Shown piece by piece: positions 1-8,073 of a stretch of 64,000 nt of DNA. Where the stretch lies: NCBI RefSeq assembly GCF_000271485.2, contig NZ_AKVN02000001.1:2505501-2569500 (forward strand), read 5' to 3'. The stretch's first letter is position 1, and each line of letters starts with the position of its first letter. The notes below the pieces were generated by a model. The model searched no databases. It was not told the origin of the DNA and saw only the letters and a program-made list of their open reading frames with translations. This DNA is from Pelosinus fermentans DSM 17108 (lineage in GTDB: Bacteria > Bacillota > Negativicutes > DSM-13327). The translations under genes and the position numbers were made by a program.

Positions 1-466
1 ATTTGGTGTAGCACCTGCGATTTTAGCTTACGCATTTTTATTAAAAGATTTTGGCATTATAGGATCTCTTATAGCTGCATTTTTCGCAACCTGTGGGGCA
101 TTGCGCTTAGCTCGTTTCAATGTTAATACCACTACAGTAAAAGGCTATTTTATGGGATTGCCCATTCCTGCTGCTGGCTGTGTTGTTGCTACTTTTGTTA
201 TGCTTGGAATTAAACCAGTTGGTTGGATATTTCCAATTTTGGTTATCGTTTTTGGATATTTGATGGTTAGTACCATTAAATATCCTGATTTTAAGGGAAA
301 AGGTGAAAAAATTAGGATTATTCCTGTAATTGTAACAATACTAGTTGCTGGCTATATACTATTCATGACCAAAGATGCTGTCCTATTTACGCCATTCTTC
401 GCATATGCTTTATTTGGGATACTAAATACTGTTTTTGGATTATTTGATTATAAAACCACTACGTAG
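1..466 (+). CDS. pssA: CDP-diacylglycerol-serine O-phosphatidyltransferase, C-terminal part
   Basis: The reading frame is open from base 2, so the gene begins before the window. The visible part starts FGVAPAILAYAFLLKDFG and continues with GALRLARFNV, which is characteristic of bacterial phosphatidylserine synthase PssA (CDP-alcohol phosphatidyltransferase family). The family makes phosphatidylserine, the precursor of phosphatidylethanolamine, in the cytoplasmic membrane. The rest is four to five hydrophobic helices ending in LFDYKTTT. The catalytic CDP-alcohol motif lies upstream of the window and cannot be checked. A GTAGTGG hairpin overlaps the stop. Confidence 0.85.
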   Translation, partial: FGVAPAILAYAFLLKDFGIIGSLIAAFFATCGALRLARFNVNTTTVKGYFMGLPIPAAGCVVATFVMLGIKPVGWIFPILVIVFGYLMVSTIKYPDFKGKGEKIRIIPVIVTILVAGYILFMTKDAVLFTPFFAYALFGILNTVFGLFDYKTTT

Positions 467-575
467 TATGTAGTGGTAAGAAAAAATAATTGTATCCTGA
501 TCATTGGATGCTTATTTTTTTGTAATTTTAAAAAGAACATCATGTGTTAATGAATGTGTTTAAATAACGAATATC

Positions 576-605
576 TTGACAATTTAGTGAAGTTAGAATT
601 AGAAT
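576..605 (+). promoter_or_regulatory. putative sigma-A promoter for the glycosyltransferase gene
   Basis: A perfect -35 TTGACA (576-581) is followed after 18 bases by TAGAAT (600-605), five of six matches to the -10 consensus. It lies about 90 bases before the glycosyltransferase start. This is a sequence match only. Confidence 0.45.
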
Positions 606-620
606 GTTATGTGTGTTTTA

Positions 621-660
621 AGTTGAAGTATATTTAGTTGAAGTATATTTAAATATACTT
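621..660 (+). repeat. tandem 15-bp repeat and 20-bp palindrome in a 5' leader
   Basis: AGTTGAAGTATATTT occurs twice in perfect tandem (621-635, 636-650). The second copy runs into the 20-base palindrome AAGTATATTTAAATATACTT (641-660). The block lies between the putative promoter and the ribosome binding site of the glycosyltransferase gene, so it could be an operator or an mRNA structure. Confidence 0.5.
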
Positions 661-692
661 TAAAAAAACAGGCTTTTAAAGGAGAAAAATCC

Positions 693-1976
693 ATGAATTA
701 TATTTTTGACTATATTATGATTCCATTACAGCTTATTATTGTATTCTTTACTTTATATTATTTTATTATTGCTTTTTTTGGTATTTGGCGCAGAAAAGAA
801 AAGAAAATTATGACACCTCAAAATAGCTTTGCTGTTATTGTGGCGGCGCATAATGAGGAACAAGTAATAGGTCAATTGGTAGAAAATCTTCACGTTTTGA
901 AGTATCCTCGCGAGTTATATGATATTTTTGTAGTGGCAGATAATTGTAAGGATAATACGGCGGAAATTGCTCGCGGAGCGGGTGCTATTGTTTATGAACG
1001 CTTTTGCTTAGAACAGCGTGGTAAAGGTTATGCAATGGAATGGATGTTTGCAAAACTATTTAAACTAGAGCGTAATTATGATAGTGTAGTAATATTTGAT
1101 GCAGATAATTTGGTGGATCAAAATTTTCTTTTAGAAATGAATAGTCGATTATGTAAAGGTGAGAAAGTAATTCAGGGATATTTGGATTCTAAAAACCCTC
1201 ATGATACATGGATTGCCGGTACGTTTGCTATTTCTTTCTGGGTTGTAAATCATATTTGGCATCTCGCTAAATACAATATAGGATTGTCAAGTGTCCTTGG
1301 TGGCACTGGTATGTGTATATCTACAGATGTGCTGCGAAAGTTTGGATGGGGAGCAACTTGTCTTACTGAAGATATGGAATTTACGATGAAGGTATTATTA
1401 AAAGGTATCCCCACCACTTGGGCTCATGATGCTATTGTATACGATGAAAAGCCCTTAACCTTTGAACAGTCATGGCGTCAGCGTAAACGGTGGGCACAGG
1501 GACATTTTGATATAGCAGGCCGATATATTCCCAGCATGTTGTATGAGGGGATTAAGCAACGTGATATTAGAATTTTAGATGGTGTATTGCATCTGTTTCA
1601 ACCATATTTTTTAATCTTATCAACAAGTTTTGTGTTAATGAGTTATATCTATACCATTGTCCCTTTTTATACTAATATTATAAATAAAATATTACCCGTT
1701 GAGGTTATGACAGCGATAGGTGTTGGACAATATCTATTTCCGGTGATGATTTTAGGGATGATTGGTGCCAAAGGGAAATCATGGTGGTACTTAATATTCT
1801 ATCCATTGTTTGTTTATAGCTGGATACCGATTACTATTTTAGGCTTCTTCCATCGTAATGACCGAGAGTGGAGCCATACACAGCATACTCGTAGTATTAG
1901 TTATAAAGATGTATTGTTGACGCAAAAAAATGAATTTACCAAGGAAGATTTTTTAAGTAAGCAAGCTGTTAAATAA
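693..1976 (+). CDS. membrane-bound family 2 glycosyltransferase
   Basis: The 427-residue protein has an N-terminal membrane helix (about residues 5-30), a GT-A catalytic domain and three to four C-terminal helices from about residue 310. Visible motifs are AAHNEE near the start of the domain, FDADNLVD (the DxD-type metal site), TEDMEFT (the acidic pair) and QRKRWAQGH (the QxxRW motif of processive synthases). This resembles poly-hexosamine, hyaluronan or cellulose synthase-like enzymes that polymerise at the membrane. The sugar and the product cannot be told, as no polysaccharide genes adjoin it. The start follows AAAGGAG. A hairpin with a T run at the stop makes it a single-gene unit. Confidence 0.85.
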   Translation: MNYIFDYIMIPLQLIIVFFTLYYFIIAFFGIWRRKEKKIMTPQNSFAVIVAAHNEEQVIGQLVENLHVLKYPRELYDIFVVADNCKDNTAEIARGAGAIVYERFCLEQRGKGYAMEWMFAKLFKLERNYDSVVIFDADNLVDQNFLLEMNSRLCKGEKVIQGYLDSKNPHDTWIAGTFAISFWVVNHIWHLAKYNIGLSSVLGGTGMCISTDVLRKFGWGATCLTEDMEFTMKVLLKGIPTTWAHDAIVYDEKPLTFEQSWRQRKRWAQGHFDIAGRYIPSMLYEGIKQRDIRILDGVLHLFQPYFLILSTSFVLMSYIYTIVPFYTNIINKILPVEVMTAIGVGQYLFPVMILGMIGAKGKSWWYLIFYPLFVYSWIPITILGFFHRNDREWSHTQHTRSISYKDVLLTQKNEFTKEDFLSKQAVK

Positions 1977-2003
1977 AAGATGAGTATTATACTCATCTTT
2001 TTT
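1975..2003 (+). terminator. rho-independent terminator after the glycosyltransferase
   Basis: GATGAGTAT pairs with ATACTCATC and is followed by a run of T. It overlaps the stop codon. Confidence 0.8.
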
Positions 2004-2059
2004 CACAAAATAATGGGATGATAAGAGTTATTATTATAAGGAAGCGTAGGAGGTTAGAT

Positions 2060-2437
2060 ATGTTTGAGTTGACAATTGCGGTGAATTTTGAAGCTGCTCA
2101 TTGTATTCGAAATTACCCAGGAAAGTGTAATCGATTGCATGGACATAATTGGAAAGTAGAAGTAAATATATATGGTTCGCAATTAAACGAGTTAGGAATG
2201 TTAGTTGATTTTGTTGATTTAAAAGCGGCGATAAATGGTATTATGGTGAATTTAGATCATTATTATCTCAATGAAATTGAACCTTTTTGCAGAATAAATC
2301 CTACGGCAGAAAACCTTGCCAAATATATATATGAAGAATTAGCTAAAACACCGATCTTTAATGAGAATGTTAAATTGCGCTCTATCAGAATATGGGAATC
2401 GTCTAATTCTGCAGCCGCATATAGCCAGGAGGCATAA
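2060..2437 (+). CDS. queD: 6-carboxy-5,6,7,8-tetrahydropterin synthase
   Basis: This 125-residue enzyme makes 6-carboxytetrahydropterin from dihydroneopterin triphosphate in queuosine (7-deazaguanine) synthesis. The zinc-binding histidines are visible in FEAAHC and LHGHNW, and the family's C-terminal WESS is present. I place the start at ATG 2060 because AGGAGG precedes it; an upstream in-frame start at 2018 would add residues unlike the family. Its stop overlaps the start of queE by one base (TAATG), so the two are translationally coupled. No preQ1 riboswitch was seen upstream, and queC and queF are not in the window. Confidence 0.93.
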   Translation: MFELTIAVNFEAAHCIRNYPGKCNRLHGHNWKVEVNIYGSQLNELGMLVDFVDLKAAINGIMVNLDHYYLNEIEPFCRINPTAENLAKYIYEELAKTPIFNENVKLRSIRIWESSNSAAAYSQEA

Positions 2438-3174
2438 TGGTGTCTCATAAGCTCAATATTGTTGAAGTTTTTTCTTCTATTCAAGGTGAGGGAGAATTTG
2501 TTGGCTATCGGCAAGTTTTTGTACGTTTGGCTGGCTGTAATTTAGAGTGTGACTTTTGTGATACTCCTTCATCAAGAACAAATGTAATAGAAGGTCAAAT
2601 TGAAATGACTGCTGGAAAGCGAGATTTTATGACGGTAAAAAATCCAATCTCAATTATGGATCTGTCTAATTATATTAATAAATTATTAATAGTACCCCAT
2701 CATTCAGTTAGTTTTACAGGCGGAGAACCTTTATGTCAAGCTGAAGGGATAGCTCAACTTCTACCGCACATCAAAGGGCGTATCTATTTAGAGACGAACG
2801 GTACATTGCCAGAAAAATTAAAATTGGTATTACCTCATATTCACATCGTTAGTATGGATATTAAGTTGCCTAGCATTATTCATCAAGATGTGTGGCAACA
2901 ACATAGGCAATTTCTTTCTATAGCTAATGCGTGCAGTACTTTTGTAAAGATAGTAGTTACAGGTAAAACGAATAAAATGGAATTTCAAAAAGCGGTAGAG
3001 TTAATTGCTGCAATTGATCAAAAGATTCCCTTAATCATACAGCCCGTGACTCCCATTCATGATTGTGAGGGCGTTACTCCGGATATGATGTTGTTATGGC
3101 AAGAGCAGGCCCTTATTTTCCTTACAGATGTACGGGTCATTCCGCAAACTCATAAATTTATGGGACAATTATAA
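2437..3174 (+). CDS. queE: 7-carboxy-7-deazaguanine synthase (radical SAM)
   Basis: QueE converts 6-carboxytetrahydropterin to 7-carboxy-7-deazaguanine, the step after QueD. The cluster motif is Cys34, Cys38, Cys41 (CNLECDFC, spacing CX3CX2C) after the family hallmark SIQGEGEFVG, and FTGGEPL follows. Length is 245 residues, normal for the clostridial type. It overlaps the queD stop by one base and is followed after 13 bases by surE, suggesting a queD-queE-surE transcript. Confidence 0.94.
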   Translation: MVSHKLNIVEVFSSIQGEGEFVGYRQVFVRLAGCNLECDFCDTPSSRTNVIEGQIEMTAGKRDFMTVKNPISIMDLSNYINKLLIVPHHSVSFTGGEPLCQAEGIAQLLPHIKGRIYLETNGTLPEKLKLVLPHIHIVSMDIKLPSIIHQDVWQQHRQFLSIANACSTFVKIVVTGKTNKMEFQKAVELIAAIDQKIPLIIQPVTPIHDCEGVTPDMMLLWQEQALIFLTDVRVIPQTHKFMGQL

Positions 3175-3187
3175 GGGAGGAATCAGT

Positions 3188-3943
3188 TTGCGTATTTTAT
3201 TAACTAATGATGATGGAATTGATGCGACTGGTATTCAGGTTCTTTGGCAAGAACTTTTGAAAATAGGGGAAGTAGTGGTGGTTGCACCTGATGTCGAGCG
3301 AAGTGCGGCTAGTCAGGCTATTACGGTACATAGCCCTATACGAGTAGATAAATATTGTGCTAGTGATTCTCGGCTTTGTGGTTGGCGTATTGGAGGCACC
3401 CCTGCTGATTGTGTGAAAATTGCTTTAGAAACTTTAGTCAGTACAACACCTGATTTTGTGGTGTCTGGAATTAATCATGGACCTAATCTGGGCACTGATG
3501 TATTGTATTCAGGAACAGTAAGCGCTGCAATTGAAGGATCTTTACATGGGATACCATCAGTGGCTGTTTCACTGGACTCTTGGAAATCTTCCGATTTTAA
3601 GCCTGCAGCTGAATTTACAGCAAAGTTACTGCAAGATATCTTTCAACGCTCATTACCTTCTAATACCTTATTAAATGTAAATGTACCTGCCCTTTCGGCA
3701 GAGCAGATTGCTGGGGTAGCGATTACCAAGCTGGGAGTAAGGCAGTATGCAAATGTTTTTGAGCCTCGCCTTGATCCTAGAGGACGAACCTATTATTGGA
3801 TGGGGGGAGAAGTTGTAGAGAATGTAAATGATGCGGATAGCGATATTGTTGCGATCAATAAGTCCAAAATCTCAGTTACTCCCATTCATTTTGATCTGAC
3901 TAATTATGGGATTATGGAAACACTAAAAAGTTGGAAGTTATAA
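3188..3943 (+). CDS. surE: 5'-nucleotidase SurE
   Basis: SurE is a metal-dependent survival phosphatase acting on nucleoside monophosphates. The N-terminus MRILLTNDDGID carries the DD metal pair; SGINHGPNLGTDVLYSGTV and GTPADC are family signatures. The start is TTG 3188, chosen because GGGAGG sits 7 bases upstream and the resulting N-terminus matches the family exactly. A longer frame from 3128 would overlap queE. The protein is 251 residues, normal length. Confidence 0.94.
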   Translation: MRILLTNDDGIDATGIQVLWQELLKIGEVVVVAPDVERSAASQAITVHSPIRVDKYCASDSRLCGWRIGGTPADCVKIALETLVSTTPDFVVSGINHGPNLGTDVLYSGTVSAAIEGSLHGIPSVAVSLDSWKSSDFKPAAEFTAKLLQDIFQRSLPSNTLLNVNVPALSAEQIAGVAITKLGVRQYANVFEPRLDPRGRTYYWMGGEVVENVNDADSDIVAINKSKISVTPIHFDLTNYGIMETLKSWKL

Positions 3944-4083
3944 TAGATAGGATATGGTGATTAGCTTAGCAGCAAAATCGAAATATTATAAATAAATATA
4001 TAAAATATTGGTATTATTTACTTTTATACTGCATATTTTACAATAGCAATCCTAGTAATACCTACTTGAGGGAGGGGAATTCT

Positions 4084-4497
4084 GTGTCTAAACGTATCGG
4101 TAAGACACGTTTTAATACCACGCCCAAGGGACCGGGAACAGCTATGTTGATAGGAAAAGGCTTTTTTGTCAGTATAATCGTTTCATTGGTTTGCACCTTC
4201 TTTTTATCCATTATTAGCTTAGTGACCGAAAATACATACATTGATTATTACATGCAATACGTTATGGTTGGGGTAACTATGGTTAGTATTTTTATTGGTA
4301 GTGTATATGCTACCCAGCAGGCCGAGTCTAGAGGATTAATCATAGGTGTTGTGATTGGGATCATCTATGTTTTACTTTCTGTGGGTATTGGTATGGAAAT
4401 TAGCCAAGAGTCCATTTCGCTATTTGTATTAGCTAACAAATTTATGGCTGGAATTGCGGTAGGAATACTAGGTGGTTTAGTTGGCGTAAATTTGTAA
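4084..4497 (+). CDS. TIGR04086-like membrane protein
   Basis: The 137-residue protein has four predicted membrane helices after a short basic N-terminus (MSKRIGKTRFN). The layout resembles the TIGR04086 family of Firmicutes, which has no established function. The GTG start at 4084 is preferred because GGGAGGGG lies just upstream. A long AT-rich leader (3944-4083) precedes it. I cannot assign a role. Confidence 0.65.
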   Translation: MSKRIGKTRFNTTPKGPGTAMLIGKGFFVSIIVSLVCTFFLSIISLVTENTYIDYYMQYVMVGVTMVSIFIGSVYATQQAESRGLIIGVVIGIIYVLLSVGIGMEISQESISLFVLANKFMAGIAVGILGGLVGVNL

Positions 4498-4591
4498 TCA
4501 GTTGTAAAATCTAGGATGTATTTTCGTGAGGCTTTGAGCCTCTTCTTCTTTTCGTGTATACGAATATAAATGTGCTTGGGGACTACTGAAT

Positions 4592-4738
4592 TTGAGATAT
4601 AAAGCGGTTTTATTTGATCTAGATGGTACAATTCTTGATGTTCGTTGGACTCGCGTATCATGGGAGACGATTTTACATGAGACGCCAGACTTTACTTTCG
4701 AGAATATGGATAAGTTATTAATGATTTGTGGCGTTTAA
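4592..4738 (+). pseudogene. N-terminal relic of a HAD-superfamily hydrolase
   Basis: From TTG 4592 the frame reads LRYKAVLFDLDGTILDV, the DxDxT nucleophile motif I of HAD phosphatases (phosphoglycolate phosphatase or PpaX type), and then stops after 48 codons. Real members are about 215-240 residues and need motifs II-IV, all absent. It is best read as a truncated relic. It sits 86 bases before mtnP. Confidence 0.7.
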
Positions 4739-4823
4739 TAAATTTAGTAGTTTATTGTGAAGCCTACTATATAGTACAATAGAAGAAATAGTAGCAAGCT
4801 ATATTGAAATGGTTGGTGAGATT

Positions 4824-5618
4824 ATGATACATATAGGAATTATTGGTGGTACTGGAGTATATGATCCTAATATCTTAGAAAATGTACGGCAAGATGAAGT
4901 CCTAACGCCTTATGGCTCAGTGTCTTATAAAGTTGGTGATTTTGCAGGAAAGAGTATCGCTTTTATTCCCCGACATGGCAGCAAGCATTCGATTGCGCCA
5001 CATTTAATCAATTATCAAGCCAATATTTGGGCTATGAAAAAAATTGGTGTTAAAATGATTTTAGCAACGGCTGCGGTAGGCTCTTTGAATTTAGATATGA
5101 AGTTAGGGGATTTTGTTTTAATCGACCAATTTATTGACTTTACTAAAAATAGGAAAAGTACATTTTATGAAGGTGGAAAAAGCAAAGTAGTTCACGTGGA
5201 TTTAACAACACCTTATTGCTCCGTTTTAAGAAAAAAATTATTCGTAGCTGCTCAAGAGAATGGCATTGTGGTTCATAATTATGGAACGTATGTTTGTACC
5301 GAAGGGCCACGGTTTGAAACACCAGCTGAAATTTGTATGTTCGCTAAGTTTGGTGGGCATTTGGTGGGGATGACTAATGTGCCGGAAGTGGTATTGGCTC
5401 GTGAAGCTGAGATGTGCTATGCGACTATTGCTATGGTAACGAACTATGCAGCAGGTATTTCATCCCAGCCTTTAACCTATGGTGAAGTGATTCACGTTAT
5501 GAATGCGAATACAGAAAAGCTAAAAAAAGTGCTTATGAGTACTATTAAATGTATTGATTTTGAAGCTGACTGTAGCTGCCAACAAGCTTTAAAAGAATAT
5601 GGTGGTTTTAAATTATAA
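4824..5618 (+). CDS. mtnP: S-methyl-5'-thioadenosine phosphorylase
   Basis: MtnP splits methylthioadenosine with phosphate into adenine and 5-methylthioribose-1-phosphate. The N-terminal GIIGGTGVYD, IPRHGSKHSIAPH, the long TEGPRFETPAEI and GMTNVPEVVLAREAE are signatures of the MTAP branch of purine nucleoside phosphorylases. Length is 264 residues from ATG 4824; an in-frame ATG at 4809 is possible but less like the family. It is followed after 3 bases by mtnA, which uses its product, so an operon is clear. Confidence 0.93.
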   Translation: MIHIGIIGGTGVYDPNILENVRQDEVLTPYGSVSYKVGDFAGKSIAFIPRHGSKHSIAPHLINYQANIWAMKKIGVKMILATAAVGSLNLDMKLGDFVLIDQFIDFTKNRKSTFYEGGKSKVVHVDLTTPYCSVLRKKLFVAAQENGIVVHNYGTYVCTEGPRFETPAEICMFAKFGGHLVGMTNVPEVVLAREAEMCYATIAMVTNYAAGISSQPLTYGEVIHVMNANTEKLKKVLMSTIKCIDFEADCSCQQALKEYGGFKL

Positions 5619-5621
5619 AGA

Positions 5622-6686
5622 GTGGTGATAAATTTGTTGCAGACAATAGAGTGGAAAAATAGTACGCTATGGTTATTAGATCAAACCCTGTTGCCTAATC
5701 GTATTGAATTTATTGAATGTCATAGCTTTCAAAGAGTAGCGCAAGCAATAAAAAGGTTGGAAGTCCGCGGAGCTCCTGCTATTGGTGCTGCGGCTGCATT
5801 TGGCTTGGTTCTTGGAGCGAAGGAGCTTTGTAATGATTCTGACTTTGGGACCAATATCGAAAGGGTAGCCGAGGAATTACGACAAACCAGACCTACTGCT
5901 GTAAACCTGTTCTGGGCAATTGAGAGAATGATGTCTATTATTCATAAGGCGAATTGTGACAAAGATATTATTGATTTGGTAAAGGATTTAGAAAAAGAGG
6001 CTATTTCCATTGCCAGTGAAGATTGTGCTATAAATCATAAGATTTCTCAATATGGTGCTCAGTTATTTAATGAGCCCGTATCGGTTCTGACCCATTGCAA
6101 TGCAGGAGCCTTGGCAACTGCTGGTTTTGGGACTGCTTTAGGAGTAATTCGCCAAGCCTTCTCTGAAGGGAAGATTACCCGGGTATTTGCTGATGAAACT
6201 AGGCCATTGCTTCAGGGCGCTCGTTTGACAGCATGGGAATTGATGCAGGAAAATATTCCAGTTACTCTAATTACAGATAATATGGCAGGCTGGGTTATGA
6301 AAAAAAATATGGTACAGGCTGTTATCGTTGGAGCCGATAGAATTACTTTAAATGGTGATGTGGCGAATAAAATTGGCACTTATAGTGTGGCAGTATTAGC
6401 CAAAGAACATAAGATACCTTTTTATGTGGCTGCCCCTGTTTCTACTTTTGATTTTACTATGGAAAGTGGCCTGAATATTCCGATTGAAGAAAGACATGCC
6501 GATGAGGTAGCCCAGTTCGCTGGAGTTCTGACAGCGCCAAAAGGCGTAGAAGTTTTTAATCCTGCATTTGATGTCACACCTAATTCTTTGATTTCAGCAA
6601 TTATAACGGAATATGGTGTACTGGAACAACCCTATCATGAAGCAATTATTGCATTACAACAAAAAAAGATTAAAGGAGTGCTGTAA
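5622..6686 (+). CDS. mtnA: methylthioribose-1-phosphate isomerase
   Basis: MtnA isomerises methylthioribose-1-phosphate to methylthioribulose-1-phosphate. RGAPAIG, the catalytic THCNAGALAT (Cys) and GADRITLNGDVANKIGT (Asp) are visible; length is 354 residues. The GTG at 5622 gives the listed start; TTG codons 12-15 bases later are alternatives. The next salvage enzymes (MtnB, MtnC, MtnD) are not in the window, so the fate of the product is unknown here. The stop lies 1 base before the ahcY start. Confidence 0.92.
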   Translation: MVINLLQTIEWKNSTLWLLDQTLLPNRIEFIECHSFQRVAQAIKRLEVRGAPAIGAAAAFGLVLGAKELCNDSDFGTNIERVAEELRQTRPTAVNLFWAIERMMSIIHKANCDKDIIDLVKDLEKEAISIASEDCAINHKISQYGAQLFNEPVSVLTHCNAGALATAGFGTALGVIRQAFSEGKITRVFADETRPLLQGARLTAWELMQENIPVTLITDNMAGWVMKKNMVQAVIVGADRITLNGDVANKIGTYSVAVLAKEHKIPFYVAAPVSTFDFTMESGLNIPIEERHADEVAQFAGVLTAPKGVEVFNPAFDVTPNSLISAIITEYGVLEQPYHEAIIALQQKKIKGVL

Positions 6687-6687
6687 A

Positions 6688-7929
6688 ATGGAATCAATTA
6701 TTCGCGATATAAAATTGGCGCCACAAGGACATGATAAAATTAATTGGGTTAAAGAATTTATGCCTGTGTTGAATGTATTAAATGAGGATCTGTCAAAAAA
6801 TAAGCCTTTAAGTGGTAAAAATGTAGTTATAACTATGCATTTAGAAGCTAAGACGGCTTATTTAGCCTTAGTTCTAAGAAATGCAGGAGCAAATGTTGCT
6901 GTAACTGGAAGTAATCCGTTATCGACTCAAGATGATGTAGCGGCCGCTTTAGTGGAAGAAGGCGTTAAGGTTTTTGCCTGGTATAATACCACAACTGAAG
7001 AGTATGAGAAGTTTTTACATAAAGCTTTAGATACTAAGCCGGATATCATTGTTGATGATGGGGGCGATTTAGTATCGTTGCTTCATGGTGAGCGAAGTGA
7101 GTTACTACCTAATATCTTGGGAGGATCTGAAGAGACTACAACTGGTGTTATACGCTTAAAATCCTTAGCAGCTGAAGGACGTTTGAAATTCCCTATGGTA
7201 GCCGTAAATGATGCATATTGTAAGTATTTATTTGATAATCGATATGGTACAGGTCAATCAACCTGGGATGGTATTATGCGCACGACTAACCTTACTGTCA
7301 CAGGTAAAACCGTTGTAGTTGCTGGATATGGCTGGTGCGGCAAAGGTGTAGCAATGCGTGCTAAAGGATTGGGCGCAAATGTAATCGTTACAGAAATTGA
7401 TCCTATAAAAGCCATAGAAGCCGTATATGATGGATTTAGGGTGATGACTATGGCAGAAGCTGCAAAGTATGGTGATATTTTTGTGACTTTAACAGGTTGC
7501 AAACATGTTATTCGTGGTGAACATATTATTGCTATGAAGTCTGGAGCCGTTTTGGCTAATGCAGGCCATTTTGATCTTGAAATTAATAAAGATGAACTTG
7601 CAGAATTAGCAGTTTCTCGACGGACAGTGCGTAAAAATATTGAAGTATTTGTTATGAATGATGATCGCAAGATCTATTTATTAGCTGAAGGACGTTTGGT
7701 TAATCTTGCCGCTGGCGATGGACATCCTACTGAAATTATGGATTTATCCTTTGCTATGCAGGCGCTGGCAGTATTGCATATTTTAGAAAATCACAAGGAA
7801 ATGAAAAATGAAGTATATAATTTACCTGATGAAGTTAATTCTGAAGTTGCTAGACTTAAATTACATGCTTTGGGTATTTCAATCGATGCCTTATCAAATG
7901 AACAGAAAGCTTATTTAGGACAAGCTTAA
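6688..7929 (+). CDS. ahcY: adenosylhomocysteinase
   Basis: SAH hydrolase reversibly cleaves S-adenosylhomocysteine to adenosine and homocysteine using bound NAD. The NAD-binding loop GYGWCGKGVAMRAKGLGANV and the C-terminal LNLAAGDGHP-like segment (NLAAGDGHPTEIMDLSFAMQ) identify it. At 413 residues it is the short form lacking the roughly 40-residue insertion of many proteobacterial and eukaryotic enzymes. The start at ATG 6688 follows AAAGGAG; the longer frame from 6613 lies inside mtnA. It is the third gene of the recycling operon. Confidence 0.93.
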   Translation: MESIIRDIKLAPQGHDKINWVKEFMPVLNVLNEDLSKNKPLSGKNVVITMHLEAKTAYLALVLRNAGANVAVTGSNPLSTQDDVAAALVEEGVKVFAWYNTTTEEYEKFLHKALDTKPDIIVDDGGDLVSLLHGERSELLPNILGGSEETTTGVIRLKSLAAEGRLKFPMVAVNDAYCKYLFDNRYGTGQSTWDGIMRTTNLTVTGKTVVVAGYGWCGKGVAMRAKGLGANVIVTEIDPIKAIEAVYDGFRVMTMAEAAKYGDIFVTLTGCKHVIRGEHIIAMKSGAVLANAGHFDLEINKDELAELAVSRRTVRKNIEVFVMNDDRKIYLLAEGRLVNLAAGDGHPTEIMDLSFAMQALAVLHILENHKEMKNEVYNLPDEVNSEVARLKLHALGISIDALSNEQKAYLGQA

Positions 7930-7998
7930 ATCTAAGAGTATTTTCTAGTTAGTTCATATTGCTAAATAAAACGGAAGTCTTACAAGTGGAGTATGCTT

Positions 7999-8030
7999 GT
8001 GCTATACATAAAAGTATAGCACCGTTTTTT
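7999..8030 (+). terminator. terminator between ahcY and mtaD
   Basis: GTGCTATAC (7999-8007) pairs with GTATAGCAC (8014-8022), followed by six T. It would end or attenuate mtnP-mtnA-ahcY transcripts before mtaD. Confidence 0.85.
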
Positions 8031-8073
8031 ATGAAGAGTATTTTTGGCAGCGTTAAAAAGGGAGGAAGATAAA

